DNA from: Gammaproteobacteria bacterium
GTDB taxonomy: Bacteria; Pseudomonadota; Gammaproteobacteria; Pseudomonadales; IMCC2047
Length of the DNA stretch: 64,000 nucleotides
Direction of reading: 5' to 3'
NCBI GenBank assembly: GCA_021773395.1
Contig: JAJFKB010000002.1
Coordinates: 310,001-374,000 of the forward strand
Shown: piece by piece, positions 45,453-55,054 of the stretch
Layout of the letters: every line of letters begins with the position of its first letter
How positions within the stretch are numbered: the stretch's first letter is position 1
The notes under the pieces: generated by a model
Told to the model about the DNA's origin: nothing
The model's input: the letters and a program-made list of their open reading frames with translations, nothing else
Database searches by the model: none
Program-made: the position numbers and the translations under genes

Positions 45453-46187
45453 CTAACCTAATACAGATTCAGGGAAATCTGCATTACAAAATACGTTTTG
45501 CACGTCATCCAACTCTTCGAGCATATCGATCAGCTTCATCACATTTTCCCCGGTTTCCTCATCCAGCTCTACAGTGGTGGCTGGAATCATCGCCACTTCC
45601 GCGTTAACCGGCTCCAGACCGACCGCCTCCAGGGCCTCTTTGACCTGGGCGAAATCCTCAGGCTCGGTCAGCACATCGATTGAGCCGTCATCATTAGTCA
45701 CCACGTCCTCGGCACCTGCTTCCAATGCCGCTTCCATTATCTGCTCTTCATCGGTTTCCGGCTCGAAGGTTACCTGACCTTTCTTGGAAAACAGATACGC
45801 AACCGAGCCATCCGTCCCCAGGTTACCACCAAATTTACTAAACGCATGCCGTACTTCTGCAACCGTACGATTACGGTTATCCGTCATGGTTTCAACCAAT
45901 ACAGCAACACCAGCCTGACCATAACCTTCATAGGTGATTTCTTCGAGATTCTCGCCTTCACCCCCCACGCCACGATCAATAGCGCGCTGCATGGTATCCT
46001 TGGGCATATTTGAATTCTTTGCAGTCGCTACAGCCAAACGCAACCGTGGATTATCTTCTACGTCACCACCGCCCATGCGAGCAGCTACTGTTAGTTCACG
46101 GATTAAACGGGTAAAAATCTTACCACGTTGCGCATCTACCTTGGCCTTTTTGTGTTTAATATTGGCCCATTTACTATGTCCAGCCAT
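45453..46187 (-). CDS. yebC: YebC/PmpR-family DNA-binding or translation regulator
   Basis: The 244-residue protein begins [20 protein letters not shown] and carries [20 protein letters not shown], the full family signature. YebC proteins were described as DNA-binding regulators and more recently as helpers of translation through proline runs. It sits between aspS and ruvC as in most gammaproteobacteria. Confidence 0.97.
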   Translation of the reverse strand: MAGHSKWANIKHKKAKVDAQRGKIFTRLIRELTVAARMGGGDVEDNPRLRLAVATAKNSNMPKDTMQRAIDRGVGGEGENLEEITYEGYGQAGVAVLVETMTDNRNRTVAEVRHAFSKFGGNLGTDGSVAYLFSKKGQVTFEPETDEEQIMEAALEAGAEDVVTNDDGSIDVLTEPEDFAQVKEALEAVGLEPVNAEVAMIPATTVELDEETGENVMKLIDMLEELDDVQNVFCNADFPESVLG

Positions 46188-46246
46188 TTATCTATTTACT
46201 CCGAATATTGGAAGCGTGCTGAACGCTTCTCCGGGTTCCTATATCG

Positions 46247-48022
46247 CTAATTCTCTTCAGCAACCGGCTTGCGTATTCTGATACTCAATTCACGTAACTG
46301 CTCATTATTCACTTCACCCGGTGCATCCGTCATCACGCAGGCGGCACTTTGGGTTTTGGGGAAAGCGATCACTTCACGAATCGAACTGGCACCGGTCATC
46401 AACATCACCAAACGGTCCAAACCAAACGCCAGACCACCATGAGGCGGGCAACCAAATTGCAGCGCATCCAGCAAAAAGCCAAATTTTTCCTGCGCTTCTG
46501 CTTCATCAATACCTAATACGCGAAACACCTGCTGTTGCATATCCTGGTCATGTATGCGGATCGAACCACCGCCTAATTCAGTGCCGTTAAGCACCATATC
46601 GTAGGCCCTGGACAGTGCATTTTGCGGATCAGCCTGAAGCTCCTCTACGGAACAGGATGGTGCGGTGAACGGGTGATGCAAAGGCGTCAACCCACCGCCA
46701 TCGAGTGTTTCAAACATGGGAAAATCCACTACCCAACAGGGCGCCCATTCGCGCTCCATCATTTGCAGGTCTTCACCCAGTTTTACCCGCAGTGCGCCCA
46801 GTGCTTCATTGACCACTTTTTCTTTGTCAGCGCCAAAGAACAGAATATCCCCATCTTCAGCTCCCAGTCTTTCAACCAGCTGCTGCACCACATCATCCGG
46901 CATAAATTTAATAATGGGGGACTGCAGTCCTTCCAGCCCGGCAGCGAGGTCATTCACCTTAATCCAGGCCAGACCTTTGGCTCCATAGATACTCACAAAC
47001 GCGGTATATGCGTCTATTTGCTTACGACTAATCTGAGCACCACCGGGTACGCGCAGGGCTGCCACTCTTCCTTTCGGATCATTGGCGGGACCACTGAACA
47101 CCTTAAAATCCACCTTTTGCATCAAATCCTTGATATCGACCAATTCCATAGGAATGCGTAAATCGGGACGATCGCTGCCAAATCTCGACATTGCTTCAGC
47201 ATAGGTGATATGCGGAAATTCTCCCAGATCAACACCTAATAGATCCCTAAACAAGTTAGTGACCATGCGCTGGGTAATACCAATAATATCCTGCTCTTCA
47301 AGGAAAGCAGTTTCTATATCTATCTGAGTAAATTCCGGCTGCCGATCTGCACGCAGATCTTCATCACGAAAACACTTGGCGATCTGGTAGTACCTATCCA
47401 TCCCCGCGACCATCAGCAATTGCTTAAACAACTGTGGCGACTGGGGTAGCGCAAAAAATTGTCCTGGATGGGTGCGGCTGGGCACCAGATAATCACGGGC
47501 ACCTTCCGGGGTTGCCCGGGTCAAGATCGGTGTTTCAATATCCAGAAAACCTTCGGCATCCAGGAAATTACGTATATTGCTGGTCACCTTGGATCGAAAC
47601 CGCAGTTTTTCTAACATTTCGGGACGGCGTAAATCTACATAGCGATATTTAAGCCGGACCTCTTCTCCCACGTTGGTGTATTCGTCGAGCTGGAATGGTG
47701 ACGTTTCCGAGCGATTCAAAATGGTCAGTTCTTTGCCAAGCACCTCAACAGCACCTGTTTTCATCTCAGCATTAACAGTCCCCTCCGGCCGATTTCTGAC
47801 CCGACCCTTGATGCGCAAGACAAATTCACCTCTCACCTTTTCCGCTTCGGCAAAGCTCTCTTCAGTATCCGGATCAAAAACGACCTGCGCTATACCTTCA
47901 CGATCGCGCATATCCAGAAAAATGACCCCGCCGTGATCTCTACGTCGATGAACCCAGCCGCAAAGCTCTACTTCCTGATCTATGTGTGTTTCATTTAATT
48001 CGCCGCAATAATGACTGCGCAT
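46247..48022 (-). CDS. aspS: Aspartyl-tRNA synthetase
   Basis: The 591-residue class II synthetase has an N-terminal OB domain ([20 protein letters not shown]), a catalytic core with motif 2 ([20 protein letters not shown]), the bacterial GAD insertion (about 290-420) and motif 3 ([15 protein letters not shown]). It charges tRNA-Asp. Whether it discriminates Asn cannot be told here. It lies at the head of the conserved row, 30 bases after the zinc-ribbon gene. Confidence 0.98.
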   Translation of the reverse strand: MRSHYCGELNETHIDQEVELCGWVHRRRDHGGVIFLDMRDREGIAQVVFDPDTEESFAEAEKVRGEFVLRIKGRVRNRPEGTVNAEMKTGAVEVLGKELTILNRSETSPFQLDEYTNVGEEVRLKYRYVDLRRPEMLEKLRFRSKVTSNIRNFLDAEGFLDIETPILTRATPEGARDYLVPSRTHPGQFFALPQSPQLFKQLLMVAGMDRYYQIAKCFRDEDLRADRQPEFTQIDIETAFLEEQDIIGITQRMVTNLFRDLLGVDLGEFPHITYAEAMSRFGSDRPDLRIPMELVDIKDLMQKVDFKVFSGPANDPKGRVAALRVPGGAQISRKQIDAYTAFVSIYGAKGLAWIKVNDLAAGLEGLQSPIIKFMPDDVVQQLVERLGAEDGDILFFGADKEKVVNEALGALRVKLGEDLQMMEREWAPCWVVDFPMFETLDGGGLTPLHHPFTAPSCSVEELQADPQNALSRAYDMVLNGTELGGGSIRIHDQDMQQQVFRVLGIDEAEAQEKFGFLLDALQFGCPPHGGLAFGLDRLVMLMTGASSIREVIAFPKTQSAACVMTDAPGEVNNEQLRELSIRIRKPVAEEN

Positions 48023-48052
48023 AACGATTACTTCCGCTCCTAATATTAAAAT

Positions 48053-48355
48053 TTATGCTGATTTTGTGCTTTTTCCTGCACCTTTATCTGTACTGCTGGA
48101 CGCAGTACTAGCGCCACCCTCTTTCTTTGCATCCTTCGCCGCAGCCTTATTTCCGGCCAGATTTTTCTGAGAACCGGTTTTAAAATCGGTTTCATACCAT
48201 CCGCCACCCTTCAGCCTAAATCCGGCCGCGGAAATCTTTTTCCTTAGCTCCGCTTCGCTGCAGGACGGGCAGTCCACCAAGGGTGCATCATGCATTTTTT
48301 GTAGCTTTTCCAATTCGTGCCCACAGGCTTCGCATTGATACTCATAAATTGGCAT
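48053..48355 (-). CDS. FmdB-family zinc-ribbon protein
   Basis: The 100-residue protein begins MPIYEYQCEACGHELEKLQK with CxxC pairs (CEAC and CPSC) forming a small zinc ribbon. The C-terminal half is a Lys/Ala/Ser-rich, probably disordered tail. The family is widespread upstream of aspS and has no settled function. GGAG-like sequence precedes the ATG. Confidence 0.93.
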   Translation of the reverse strand: MPIYEYQCEACGHELEKLQKMHDAPLVDCPSCSEAELRKKISAAGFRLKGGGWYETDFKTGSQKNLAGNKAAAKDAKKEGGASTASSSTDKGAGKSTKSA

Positions 48356-48566
48356 TACTTAACTCCGATACAAACTGGTTCAAACATGATAGATATTACT
48401 TGACCACTGAAAATCAAAAGGGCGTAATTGTAACTTATTTTGCGGCACTGCGGTAATGGGAATTTATATCCCGCGTACACTCGCAAATCCCATATTGCAG
48501 TAGCTTGCACCAAGCTGGTTAAAGTTGTTTTTCCGATTAAATCAATTGCTCGCTAAAGGTAAAGTC

Positions 48567-49238
48567 ATGCCGAAAATCACTATTACCCACTTTTCTGATA
48601 TTCTTTGTGTTTGGGCCTACATATCAGAGATTCGTATCGATCAGCTTGAAGCAGAATTTGGTAACCAAATTGAACTGGAATTTCGACTGTTACCTGTATT
48701 TGGCAATGTTGAGGGCAAAATGGCCGTGCAGTGGCACAACAAAGGCGGAATCACTGCATACCAAGAGCATGTTTTGGAGGTGGCTGGTCACTTTAATCAC
48801 TTATCCATCAATCCCCGTGTATGGCTGGACAACACCCCCAGCTCCTCTCTGCCCGGACATCTTTATCTCAGCGCGATCAGATTAGTAGAAAAAGAGGGGT
48901 TAGCCACAAAGGGGGCCTTCGCCAAATTTAAAAAAACACTGCGACATGCTTTTTTTAGCGAGCTTCAGGATATCTCCAAAACATCGGTGATCGAAATATT
49001 AATGCGCCAAAGCAAACTTCCCGTCACAGACATTCAGAAAAAAATCAACGAAGGCGAAGCCTACGCGCAACTGATGGAAGATATGCAGTTAGCCCAGGAG
49101 TTGTCGGTCAAATCAAGTCCAACATTGATTTTTAATGAAGACCGACAGCGCCTATCGGGCAACGTCGGTTACCGGATCATTGAAGCTAATGTACGCGAAC
49201 TACTGGACCACCCAGAAAACGAACAGTCCTGGTGCTAA
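48567..49238 (+). CDS. DsbA/FrnE-family thioredoxin-fold protein
   Basis: The start at 48567 (MPKITITHFSDILCVWAYIS) has AAAGG upstream. The 14 extra codons before it do not look coding. The 223-residue protein has the DsbA-like fold with a helical insertion (about 65-165) and the cis-Pro loop VKSSPTLIFN. The active site reads C-V-W-A, so the second Cys of CxxC is absent and it is unlikely to be a normal disulphide oxidase. Relatives include 2-hydroxychromene-2-carboxylate isomerases. It stands alone. Confidence 0.85.
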   Translation: MPKITITHFSDILCVWAYISEIRIDQLEAEFGNQIELEFRLLPVFGNVEGKMAVQWHNKGGITAYQEHVLEVAGHFNHLSINPRVWLDNTPSSSLPGHLYLSAIRLVEKEGLATKGAFAKFKKTLRHAFFSELQDISKTSVIEILMRQSKLPVTDIQKKINEGEAYAQLMEDMQLAQELSVKSSPTLIFNEDRQRLSGNVGYRIIEANVRELLDHPENEQSWC

Positions 49239-49264
49239 TACCCCACTGAATATCTCTATACCCA

Positions 49265-50344
49265 TTAATCCGATTTTCGCGGCATCTCTTTAATATAAAC
49301 ATCCTGCTTGGCATAGGGTATTTCCACCCCTTTCTCCCTGAATCCTTTATAAATCGCACAATTGAGGCGATCCAGAATACGCCCCTGCAACACCGGCTGA
49401 TTCACCCAGCACAGCAGTTCAAAATCCAGACTGGAAGGCCCGAATTGTCTTAATCGTACACGCGGCTCCGGATCGCGGCAGACATCCTCATCGGCCATGG
49501 CGATAACGAGCAAAATGTCCCGCACCTTATCTATATCACTGCCATAGGCCACTCCGACTTTGACCCGAATACGGTACTTCTGATGAGGTCCACCGGATTC
49601 ATTAATAATCTTGGTATTCCCCATCACCGAGTTAGGCACCGTTACTTCAACATCATCACGCGTCAGCAAGCGCGTACTGCGCAACCCGATTTTAGTGATT
49701 TCACCCCGCTCTCCACCATCGAGCACCACGAAATCACCTATTTTATAGGGTGCATCGGCTAAAATGAAAACCCCTGAAAACAAATTCGCAAGCGTATCCT
49801 TGGCGGCGAATCCCACGGCAATACCGACGATTCCAGCAGATGCCAGCCAAGCGGTCATATCCACATCCCAAGCAGAGAAGATGTAGTACACCGAGAGCAC
49901 CACGATACCCATATAGGCAAGATTTTCGAAAAGAGGAAGGGTTTGAAAATGCAGCCAGGTATAGCTAGTTCGGTTTGCCGCCATTTTTCTCAGCAATAAT
50001 CGAACAAACCTTAATAGGCAAGAGGTCCAGATCATCAGCGCCACAGTGACCAATAGCGAAAAAAGCAGCTGCTGCCATCGCTCTTGCAGGCCTAAAACCA
50101 TAATAGCAATTGCTGCACCAATGAGAATTAGACTGACAAATAGCGGGCGTCGAACAACCTCCAGCATTTGCAAATCGAGCGATGAACTGATTTTATGAAT
50201 GACCCGAATACCTGCCTGAATTAAAACACGGTCAATCACCCACGCCACTAGCAGGCTAACAAGCAGAATAACCAGCGCCTGCAAAACCGGCTGTTGCCCT
50301 ACATACCCCAGATATGGCGTGATAAACGCCTGAATATTTTCCAT
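49265..50344 (-). CDS. MscS-family mechanosensitive ion channel
   Basis: The 359-residue protein has about four membrane helices, then the pore-lining segment (IVGIAVGFAAKDTLANLFSG, VFILADAPYKIGDFVVLDG) and a cytoplasmic cage domain ending EIPYAKQDVYIKE. Such channels release solutes during hypo-osmotic shock. Length fits YnaI/MscM-like short forms. It lies 13 bases after a CDF transporter gene on the same strand. Confidence 0.93.
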   Translation of the reverse strand: MENIQAFITPYLGYVGQQPVLQALVILLVSLLVAWVIDRVLIQAGIRVIHKISSSLDLQMLEVVRRPLFVSLILIGAAIAIMVLGLQERWQQLLFSLLVTVALMIWTSCLLRFVRLLLRKMAANRTSYTWLHFQTLPLFENLAYMGIVVLSVYYIFSAWDVDMTAWLASAGIVGIAVGFAAKDTLANLFSGVFILADAPYKIGDFVVLDGGERGEITKIGLRSTRLLTRDDVEVTVPNSVMGNTKIINESGGPHQKYRIRVKVGVAYGSDIDKVRDILLVIAMADEDVCRDPEPRVRLRQFGPSSLDFELLCWVNQPVLQGRILDRLNCAIYKGFREKGVEIPYAKQDVYIKEMPRKSD

Positions 50345-50357
50345 TTATCAAAGCCTC

Positions 50358-51263
50358 TTAAATTGACTTTTCAGCCTCTATAAATACTCTGCGTACTTTG
50401 GGAAACCGTAATTTAATCTGCTTGTCCAGCTCAGAGGCCGTTAACTCAACCCGGCCGACTGGGATTTCTCGACGAAAATGAACACTGATATTAACGAGGA
50501 TATATTCCGGCCCCATATGCATGGTCAGCACCTCATTAACACTTTCTATTTCGTTGAAGTCCTGCGACATCTCTCTGATCCCGCGAACCACTTTTGGATC
50601 AGCACTTTCGCCTATCAAAAGCCCTTTGGTTTCATAGGCCAGCCAAATGGCCGTTCCTCCGAGAATCAAACCGATAACCACAGATGCTAAGCCATCCCAG
50701 TAGAGCACACCTGTCACCTGCGCCATCAATACTCCCAGGAAAGCGACCACCAAACCCAGCATCGCTGCGGAATCTTCAAATAACACCACAAACAGGGTTG
50801 GGTCTTTTGCAGCCCTTATGGCGCCAAAAAACCCTCTATTGCCTTTGGTTTTATTAAATTCAGTAAATGCGAAATACCAGGCAAACCCCTCAAACAGCAT
50901 TGCCAGCCCCAGCACAATATAGTTAATCATCGGGTTCGATATGACTTGCGGGTGCAAAATATGTTGCACACCTTCGTAAATGGAGATCCCCGCGCCTAAC
51001 GCAAAGATCAGCAGCGCAACCACAAAACTCCAGAAATATATCTCTTTGCCATGTCCAAAGGGAAAATCTTTGCTGGCTGGTTGCTTCGCCCGCCTCATGC
51101 CATGCAGCAGCAGCACCTGATTGCCGGTATCAACCAATGAGTGGATACCTTCAGACAGCATCGCTGAGCTGCCTGTCACCGAGGCGGCGATAAACTTGGT
51201 AATTGCGATTAATCCATTTCCGGCTAGCGCCGCGTAAATCACTTTTTTTGAAGAACCCGCCAT
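50358..51263 (-). CDS. Cation diffusion facilitator (CDF) family transporter
   Basis: The start at 51263 (MAGSSKKVIYAALAGNGLIA) is preferred over a codon five residues upstream. The 301-residue protein has six membrane helices with metal-site motifs SEGIHSLVDTGNQ and FPFGHGKEIYFWSF and a C-terminal cytoplasmic domain. CDF proteins export Zn, Fe, Mn or similar ions with protons. The metal cannot be assigned. It is probably co-transcribed with the MscS gene. Confidence 0.92.
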   Translation of the reverse strand: MAGSSKKVIYAALAGNGLIAITKFIAASVTGSSAMLSEGIHSLVDTGNQVLLLHGMRRAKQPASKDFPFGHGKEIYFWSFVVALLIFALGAGISIYEGVQHILHPQVISNPMINYIVLGLAMLFEGFAWYFAFTEFNKTKGNRGFFGAIRAAKDPTLFVVLFEDSAAMLGLVVAFLGVLMAQVTGVLYWDGLASVVIGLILGGTAIWLAYETKGLLIGESADPKVVRGIREMSQDFNEIESVNEVLTMHMGPEYILVNISVHFRREIPVGRVELTASELDKQIKLRFPKVRRVFIEAEKSI

Positions 51264-51311
51264 TGATAGTTTTCCCAATACTTCCTAGTTACCAGAGTGA
51301 AAACGCACTGC

Positions 51312-51734
51312 TTATTCGACCGCTTTATACTGTTCGGTTAACAACAACCGGATTCTTTGATGCATATTAGCTATCTCTGAATTGGTATAAGACAGCATCG
51401 TCACCTTGCCCCAAACCGGCCCTGGCCATGCTGGATCGTTTTGATAGCGCACGATATGGTGCAAGTGTAGCTGAGGCACCTGATTTCCCAATGCTGCAAC
51501 ATTCATTTTATCCGCGCCAAATCCCTGATTGAGTTTTCGTGACAGGTAGCTGGATTCCCAGAGTAACTGCTGCTGATCCGTCTCCGGCAACTCAAATATC
51601 TCGCGCACACCTTCACGCCTGGGCACCAGGATAAACCAGGGATAATTTGAATCATTACACAGAAGCAAACGCGACAGGGGAAAGTCTCCCAGACAGATAG
51701 AATCTTTTGTAAGCTGCGAAGCGACCTCAAACAT
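51312..51734 (-). CDS. HIT-domain nucleotide hydrolase
   Basis: The 140-residue protein carries the histidine-triad signature in VPQLHLHHIVRYQND followed by PAWPGPVWG, typical of a proteobacterial HIT subgroup. These enzymes hydrolyse nucleotide phosphoramidates or dinucleotides. LLLCNDSNYPWFILVPRREG is also characteristic. AGGAG precedes the ATG. It is divergent from an acetyltransferase-like gene. Confidence 0.93.
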   Translation of the reverse strand: MFEVASQLTKDSICLGDFPLSRLLLCNDSNYPWFILVPRREGVREIFELPETDQQQLLWESSYLSRKLNQGFGADKMNVAALGNQVPQLHLHHIVRYQNDPAWPGPVWGKVTMLSYTNSEIANMHQRIRLLLTEQYKAVE

Positions 51735-51791
51735 AGTTAACTCCTCAAATACGCGATTCGTTGAAAAACTATTCCTTCATATTCCTGAGCA

Positions 51792-52970
51792 ATGTACCAT
51801 CACCTACAGATGAATACCAAGAGCAGTACAACAAAATTCATGGTCGCGTATTTATCCGGGATAGATCAGATCAGCGGTGTCGAATGGAATAGCATTACCG
51901 GCACAGGCTACCCCTTCATGCGTCACGAATTTCTTTACGCACTGGAAAGCTCCGACAGTGTTTGTCCCGAAACTGGCTGGCAGCCACATCATCTGGTGGT
52001 CTATCAGGCAGAACAACTGGTGGCGGTCATGCCGCTGTATGTAAAAACTCATTCCTATGGGGAGTTTGTGTTCGACTGGGCTTGGGCTGATGCTTTTCAG
52101 CGCCACGGGTTTGAGTATTATCCAAAGCTGCTAACCGCTATTCCCTTTACACCTGCAACCGGACCGCGCCTTTGCGTAATCGATGAGACGCAACGCGACA
52201 TCATCACTCAACTGGTCATAAACGACATAAAACAGCTACTAGACAATGAAGACTATTCTTCATGGCACCTGCTGTTTCCTGAGACAAAAGAGCTCGAGCA
52301 ATACTCAGCGTTTAAATTATCAAAGCGAACCGGCTGCCAATACCATTGGATAAACCAGGACTACCAAGAGTTCGATGATTTTCTGGCAAGACTCAGTTCT
52401 CGCAAGCGCAAAAATATTAAGCGAGAAAGGCGACGCGTAACAGAACAGGGCATCCAGTTGAAAAGAATTACCGGCATTAATATCACGTCACAACAGCTTT
52501 TTGATTTTTACACCTTTTACCAGGCAACCTATTACAAGCGTGCCAGGCGTGGCTACCTTACCTTCGAATTTTTCGAACAGATACATAAACAGATGCCCGA
52601 ACAATTGATGCTGGTTATGGCCTATGTCGAACAACAGCCGATCGCCGCCGCACTTTGCTTTCAGGGGAATGATACACTTTATGGTCGCTACTGGGGTTGC
52701 CTGGAGGAATTCGAATGCCTGCATTTCGAAGCCTGTTATTACCAGGGCATTGAGTATTGCATTGAGCAAAAAATTCGTAAATTTGATCCGGGCGCGCAGG
52801 GCGAACACAAAATTTCGCGAGGGTTTGAACCCACTAACACCTATTCACTGCATTGGATCGCGCACTCCGGGTTTAGGGCGGCGATTGACGACTTTCTACT
52901 GCGAGAAACCCAGGGCGTTGATGACTACATTGAGCAAGCAACCCAACTACTGCCCTTTAAAAAACAATAG
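51792..52970 (+). CDS. FemAB/GNAT-like acyltransferase (PF04339-type)
   Basis: The 392-residue protein matches the DUF482 group of GNAT-fold proteins: GTGYPFMRHEFLYALESSDS, ETGWQPHHLVVYQ, FVFDWAWADAFQRHG, FLARLSSRKRKNIKRERRRV and PGAQGEHKISRGFEPTNTYS. The fold suggests peptidyl or acyl transfer, but the substrate is unknown. A second Met at residue 7 is an alternative start. A perfect hairpin follows. Confidence 0.9.
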   Translation: MYHHLQMNTKSSTTKFMVAYLSGIDQISGVEWNSITGTGYPFMRHEFLYALESSDSVCPETGWQPHHLVVYQAEQLVAVMPLYVKTHSYGEFVFDWAWADAFQRHGFEYYPKLLTAIPFTPATGPRLCVIDETQRDIITQLVINDIKQLLDNEDYSSWHLLFPETKELEQYSAFKLSKRTGCQYHWINQDYQEFDDFLARLSSRKRKNIKRERRRVTEQGIQLKRITGINITSQQLFDFYTFYQATYYKRARRGYLTFEFFEQIHKQMPEQLMLVMAYVEQQPIAAALCFQGNDTLYGRYWGCLEEFECLHFEACYYQGIEYCIEQKIRKFDPGAQGEHKISRGFEPTNTYSLHWIAHSGFRAAIDDFLLRETQGVDDYIEQATQLLPFKKQ

Positions 52971-53018
52971 TAGGGGCTGCAGCTGAAAGCGGCAATATTG
53001 CTCTACCCAGGTAAAAAT

Positions 53019-53042
53019 ACACTGTTTTTAAAAAAACAGTGT
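53019..53042. terminator. Hairpin terminator between the acyltransferase and OsmC-type genes
   Basis: ACACTGTTTTT and AAAAACAGTGT form a perfect 11-bp stem with a two-base spacer. The A/T-rich inner part lowers stability, but the position between two plus-strand genes fits a terminator. Confidence 0.6.
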
Positions 53043-53070
53043 CGCTAAATAACACTCACGAGGACTGCAT

Positions 53071-53514
53071 ATGAAAAGTTACCCACATCATTACAAGGTT
53101 AAAGGAACAGCCTCAAGCAATACCGATATTCGTCTAACGGCCGAGGGGCTACCGGCATTGGATTCCGCGCCACCCTTGGAGTTTGATGGGCCGGGAGACA
53201 AGTGGTCTCCAGAATCTTTATTGACCGCAGCGGTGGCTGACTGTTTTATTTTGACTTTCAAAGCAATTGCTCGTGCCTCAAAGTTCGAGTGGATTTCGCT
53301 ACAATGCGAAGTCGAGGCGACCCTTGATATAGCGGAGAAGGTGACAAAATTCACAGATTTCCATATACAGGCAAAACTGAATATCGCTCAGCGGGAAAAA
53401 CAGGAAATGGCAAAACGTTTACTTGAGAAAGCAGAGAGTGCCTGCTTAATTACAAACTCTCTCTGCGGCGAGACGCATTTGAAAATAGAAGTTGAAACTG
53501 GTCTGTCTGGCTAA
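53071..53514 (+). CDS. OsmC-family peroxide-resistance-like protein
   Basis: The 147-residue protein has the two conserved redox cysteines of OsmC/Ohr proteins, in AAVADCFILTFKAIARASKF and in ESACLITNSLCGET. The family reduces organic hydroperoxides using thiols. PGDKWSPESLLTAAVADC fits the OsmC-like subgroup rather than Ohr. GAGGAC lies upstream. It is convergent with tadA. Confidence 0.92.
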   Translation: MKSYPHHYKVKGTASSNTDIRLTAEGLPALDSAPPLEFDGPGDKWSPESLLTAAVADCFILTFKAIARASKFEWISLQCEVEATLDIAEKVTKFTDFHIQAKLNIAQREKQEMAKRLLEKAESACLITNSLCGETHLKIEVETGLSG

Positions 53515-53547
53515 AGCCGGACTGACCCGTCAAACGGTACAAAAAAG

Positions 53548-54045
53548 TCAGTCTTGTTCGCAGGGATGACGCTTTGCCAGGCGTCGCTGGCTAAAAAACT
53601 TACTGATCATAGTCGAACACTCAGTCTCCAGCACTGCGCCAATTTCCTCAATCCGATGATTGAGGAATTCAGACTGAAGAAGCTGGGCGTTACTATCAAT
53701 CACTCCCGATTTGGGCTCCTTTGCTCCGTAAACCAGCCGCTTGATACGAGCATGGACCATGGCCCCTGCACACATGGTGCAAGGCTCTATAGTGACATAA
53801 AGGGTACAGCCTACCAGCCGGTAATTTTGAAGGCGCTGCGCGGCATCGCGCATCGCTACAATTTCTGCGTGGGCGGAAGGATCCGACGAGGAGATTGGCC
53901 GATTATAACCTCGACCGACAATTTCATTGTCTTTCACTACAACTGCGCCCACCGGTACTTCATCGTGCTCCTCAGCCTGGCGCGCCAACTGCAGTGCTTC
54001 ACGCATCCAAAATTCGTGGTTCGTCTCTTCAGATTCTTGCTTCAT
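53548..54045 (-). CDS. tadA: tRNA-specific adenosine deaminase
   Basis: TadA converts A34 to inosine in tRNA-Arg. The 165-residue protein has the zinc and proton-shuttle motif SAHAEIVAMRDA and PCTMCAGAMVHARIKRLVYGA, both intact, and the N-terminal FWMREALQLARQAEEHDEVP. In pseudomonads tadA lies close to guaA. Here a guaA-like 3' tail lies 70 bases upstream, followed by accessory DNA instead of guaA. Confidence 0.97.
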   Translation of the reverse strand: MKQESEETNHEFWMREALQLARQAEEHDEVPVGAVVVKDNEIVGRGYNRPISSSDPSAHAEIVAMRDAAQRLQNYRLVGCTLYVTIEPCTMCAGAMVHARIKRLVYGAKEPKSGVIDSNAQLLQSEFLNHRIEEIGAVLETECSTMISKFFSQRRLAKRHPCEQD

Positions 54046-54115
54046 GTTTTATTTTCACGCCAGACACCCAAATCAACGGGCTACACCAACCGAATCTCTA
54101 GGTATGCTGGGCCTT

Positions 54116-54213
54116 TTACTCCCACTCGACAGCAAATAAACGATAATTTTACTTTAAATTCAGTTGATTACGATTACACATCGGACCTAATATCATAAAA
54201 AATACCACGCTCA
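54116..54213 (-). other. guaA 3' tail and attachment-like module, site A
   Basis: On the minus strand 54133-54116 reads GCTGTCGAGTGGGAGTAA, encoding AVEWE-stop, the usual GuaA C-terminus. The rest of guaA is missing. To its right begins a roughly 80-bp segment (AAATAA, then TTAAATTCA, then AATATCATAAAAAATACCACG) that recurs at 58141 and 60322 with the same spacing. It is the proposed left end of an insertion into guaA. Confidence 0.75.
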
Positions 54214-54224
54214 ATAATTTCATA

Positions 54225-54411
54225 GAGACCTTTGCATAATGTAGCGAGCGACGGTAAGACAAGGCAAAAATCGGCGGAAAAGCGGACGACTGCATGGATG
54301 CAGGAGTTAGAGTGACGCAGGAAGCCAAAGCCGAGTTTATACTTATAAATGAGCATTTTGAGCCGGTTTTCAACACAGTATTACCTAGCGTAGTAGTTAT
54401 GCAAAGGTCTC
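54225..54411. mobile_element. 187-bp MITE with 16-bp inverted ends
   Basis: GAGACCTTTGCATAAT at the left and GTTATGCAAAGGTCTC at the right are inverted repeats with one mismatch. TCATA is duplicated immediately outside both ends (54220-54224 and 54412-54416), the target-site duplication. There is no coding capacity. The ends resemble IS5-family or similar transposons, which would mobilise it in trans. Confidence 0.88.
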
Positions 54412-54465
54412 TCATAAAAATTTTAATTATCAGCTGAATAGGCGTACTGACCACTTTCTAAGACT

Positions 54466-54768
54466 TTAAGCTGCAATTGGCTTGGCCTTCTCAATTCGAG
54501 CTCGTCGCTTTGGTGTATTCCATGCCTTCCAAAGCTCGTTGCGCTGCTGCAGGTTCAACCAGAAATCAACGGTATTAGCGATAACCGTGGCCAGCATTAA
54601 TGCGGTATCCGCCGTGATGGTGCGACGATTAGTACACAACTCATTGACGGTTTTTCGACTCACACCCATCGCTTCCGCCAGCTTCACCTGGGTCAGACCC
54701 ATGGGCACAAGGAATTCTTCGGTAATCATTTCACCCGCACTAACCGGTTGTCGTTTCATCATACTCAT
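54466..54768 (-). CDS. higA: HigA-family antitoxin (partner toxin broken)
   Basis: The 100-residue protein has the HigA signature: PVSAGEMITEEFLVPMGLTQ, VKLAEAMGVSRKTVNELCTN, RRTITADTALMLATVIANTV and FWLNLQQRNELWKA. It represses its operon and binds HigB. The start could also be the Met three residues in. The upstream higB overlaps its start but carries a stop and a frameshift, so this antitoxin is probably an orphan, possibly protecting against related toxins elsewhere. Confidence 0.92.
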   Translation of the reverse strand: MSMMKRQPVSAGEMITEEFLVPMGLTQVKLAEAMGVSRKTVNELCTNRRTITADTALMLATVIANTVDFWLNLQQRNELWKAWNTPKRRARIEKAKPIAA

Positions 54769-55001
54769 AGCTCACCTCACCGTGCTCATCAGACCAAATA
54801 AACACTAGCCGCCACTGTTTATTGACACGAATAGAGTACTTCCCGGACAAACGACCTCTCAACTTTTCAAAAGGAATACTCGGCGGGTGACCGTAAGTCT
54901 AGATCACAGGTCGCGTCATCGATTTCAGCATGTGTCTTATTATCGGCCTTATCTTACAGATAAAAATCCAACAGCCAGCGATCCCTATAACTCTTGATCA
55001 A
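54740..55001 (-). pseudogene. HigB toxin pseudogene
   Basis: Reading from about 55001, the sequence gives LIKSYRDRWLLDFYL and then an in-frame TAA. It continues EIDDATCDLDLRSP, shifts frame by one base near 54886, and resumes PSIPFEKLRGRLSGKYSIRV, NKQWRLVFIWSDEHGE, ending just inside higA. This follows HigB/RelE toxins closely, so the toxin has been inactivated by two lesions while the antitoxin remains intact. Confidence 0.8.
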
Positions 55002-55054
55002 AAACAATCTCCCTATGCCTGCATCAATGCAACGTACCTGGTTACTTATTACCA

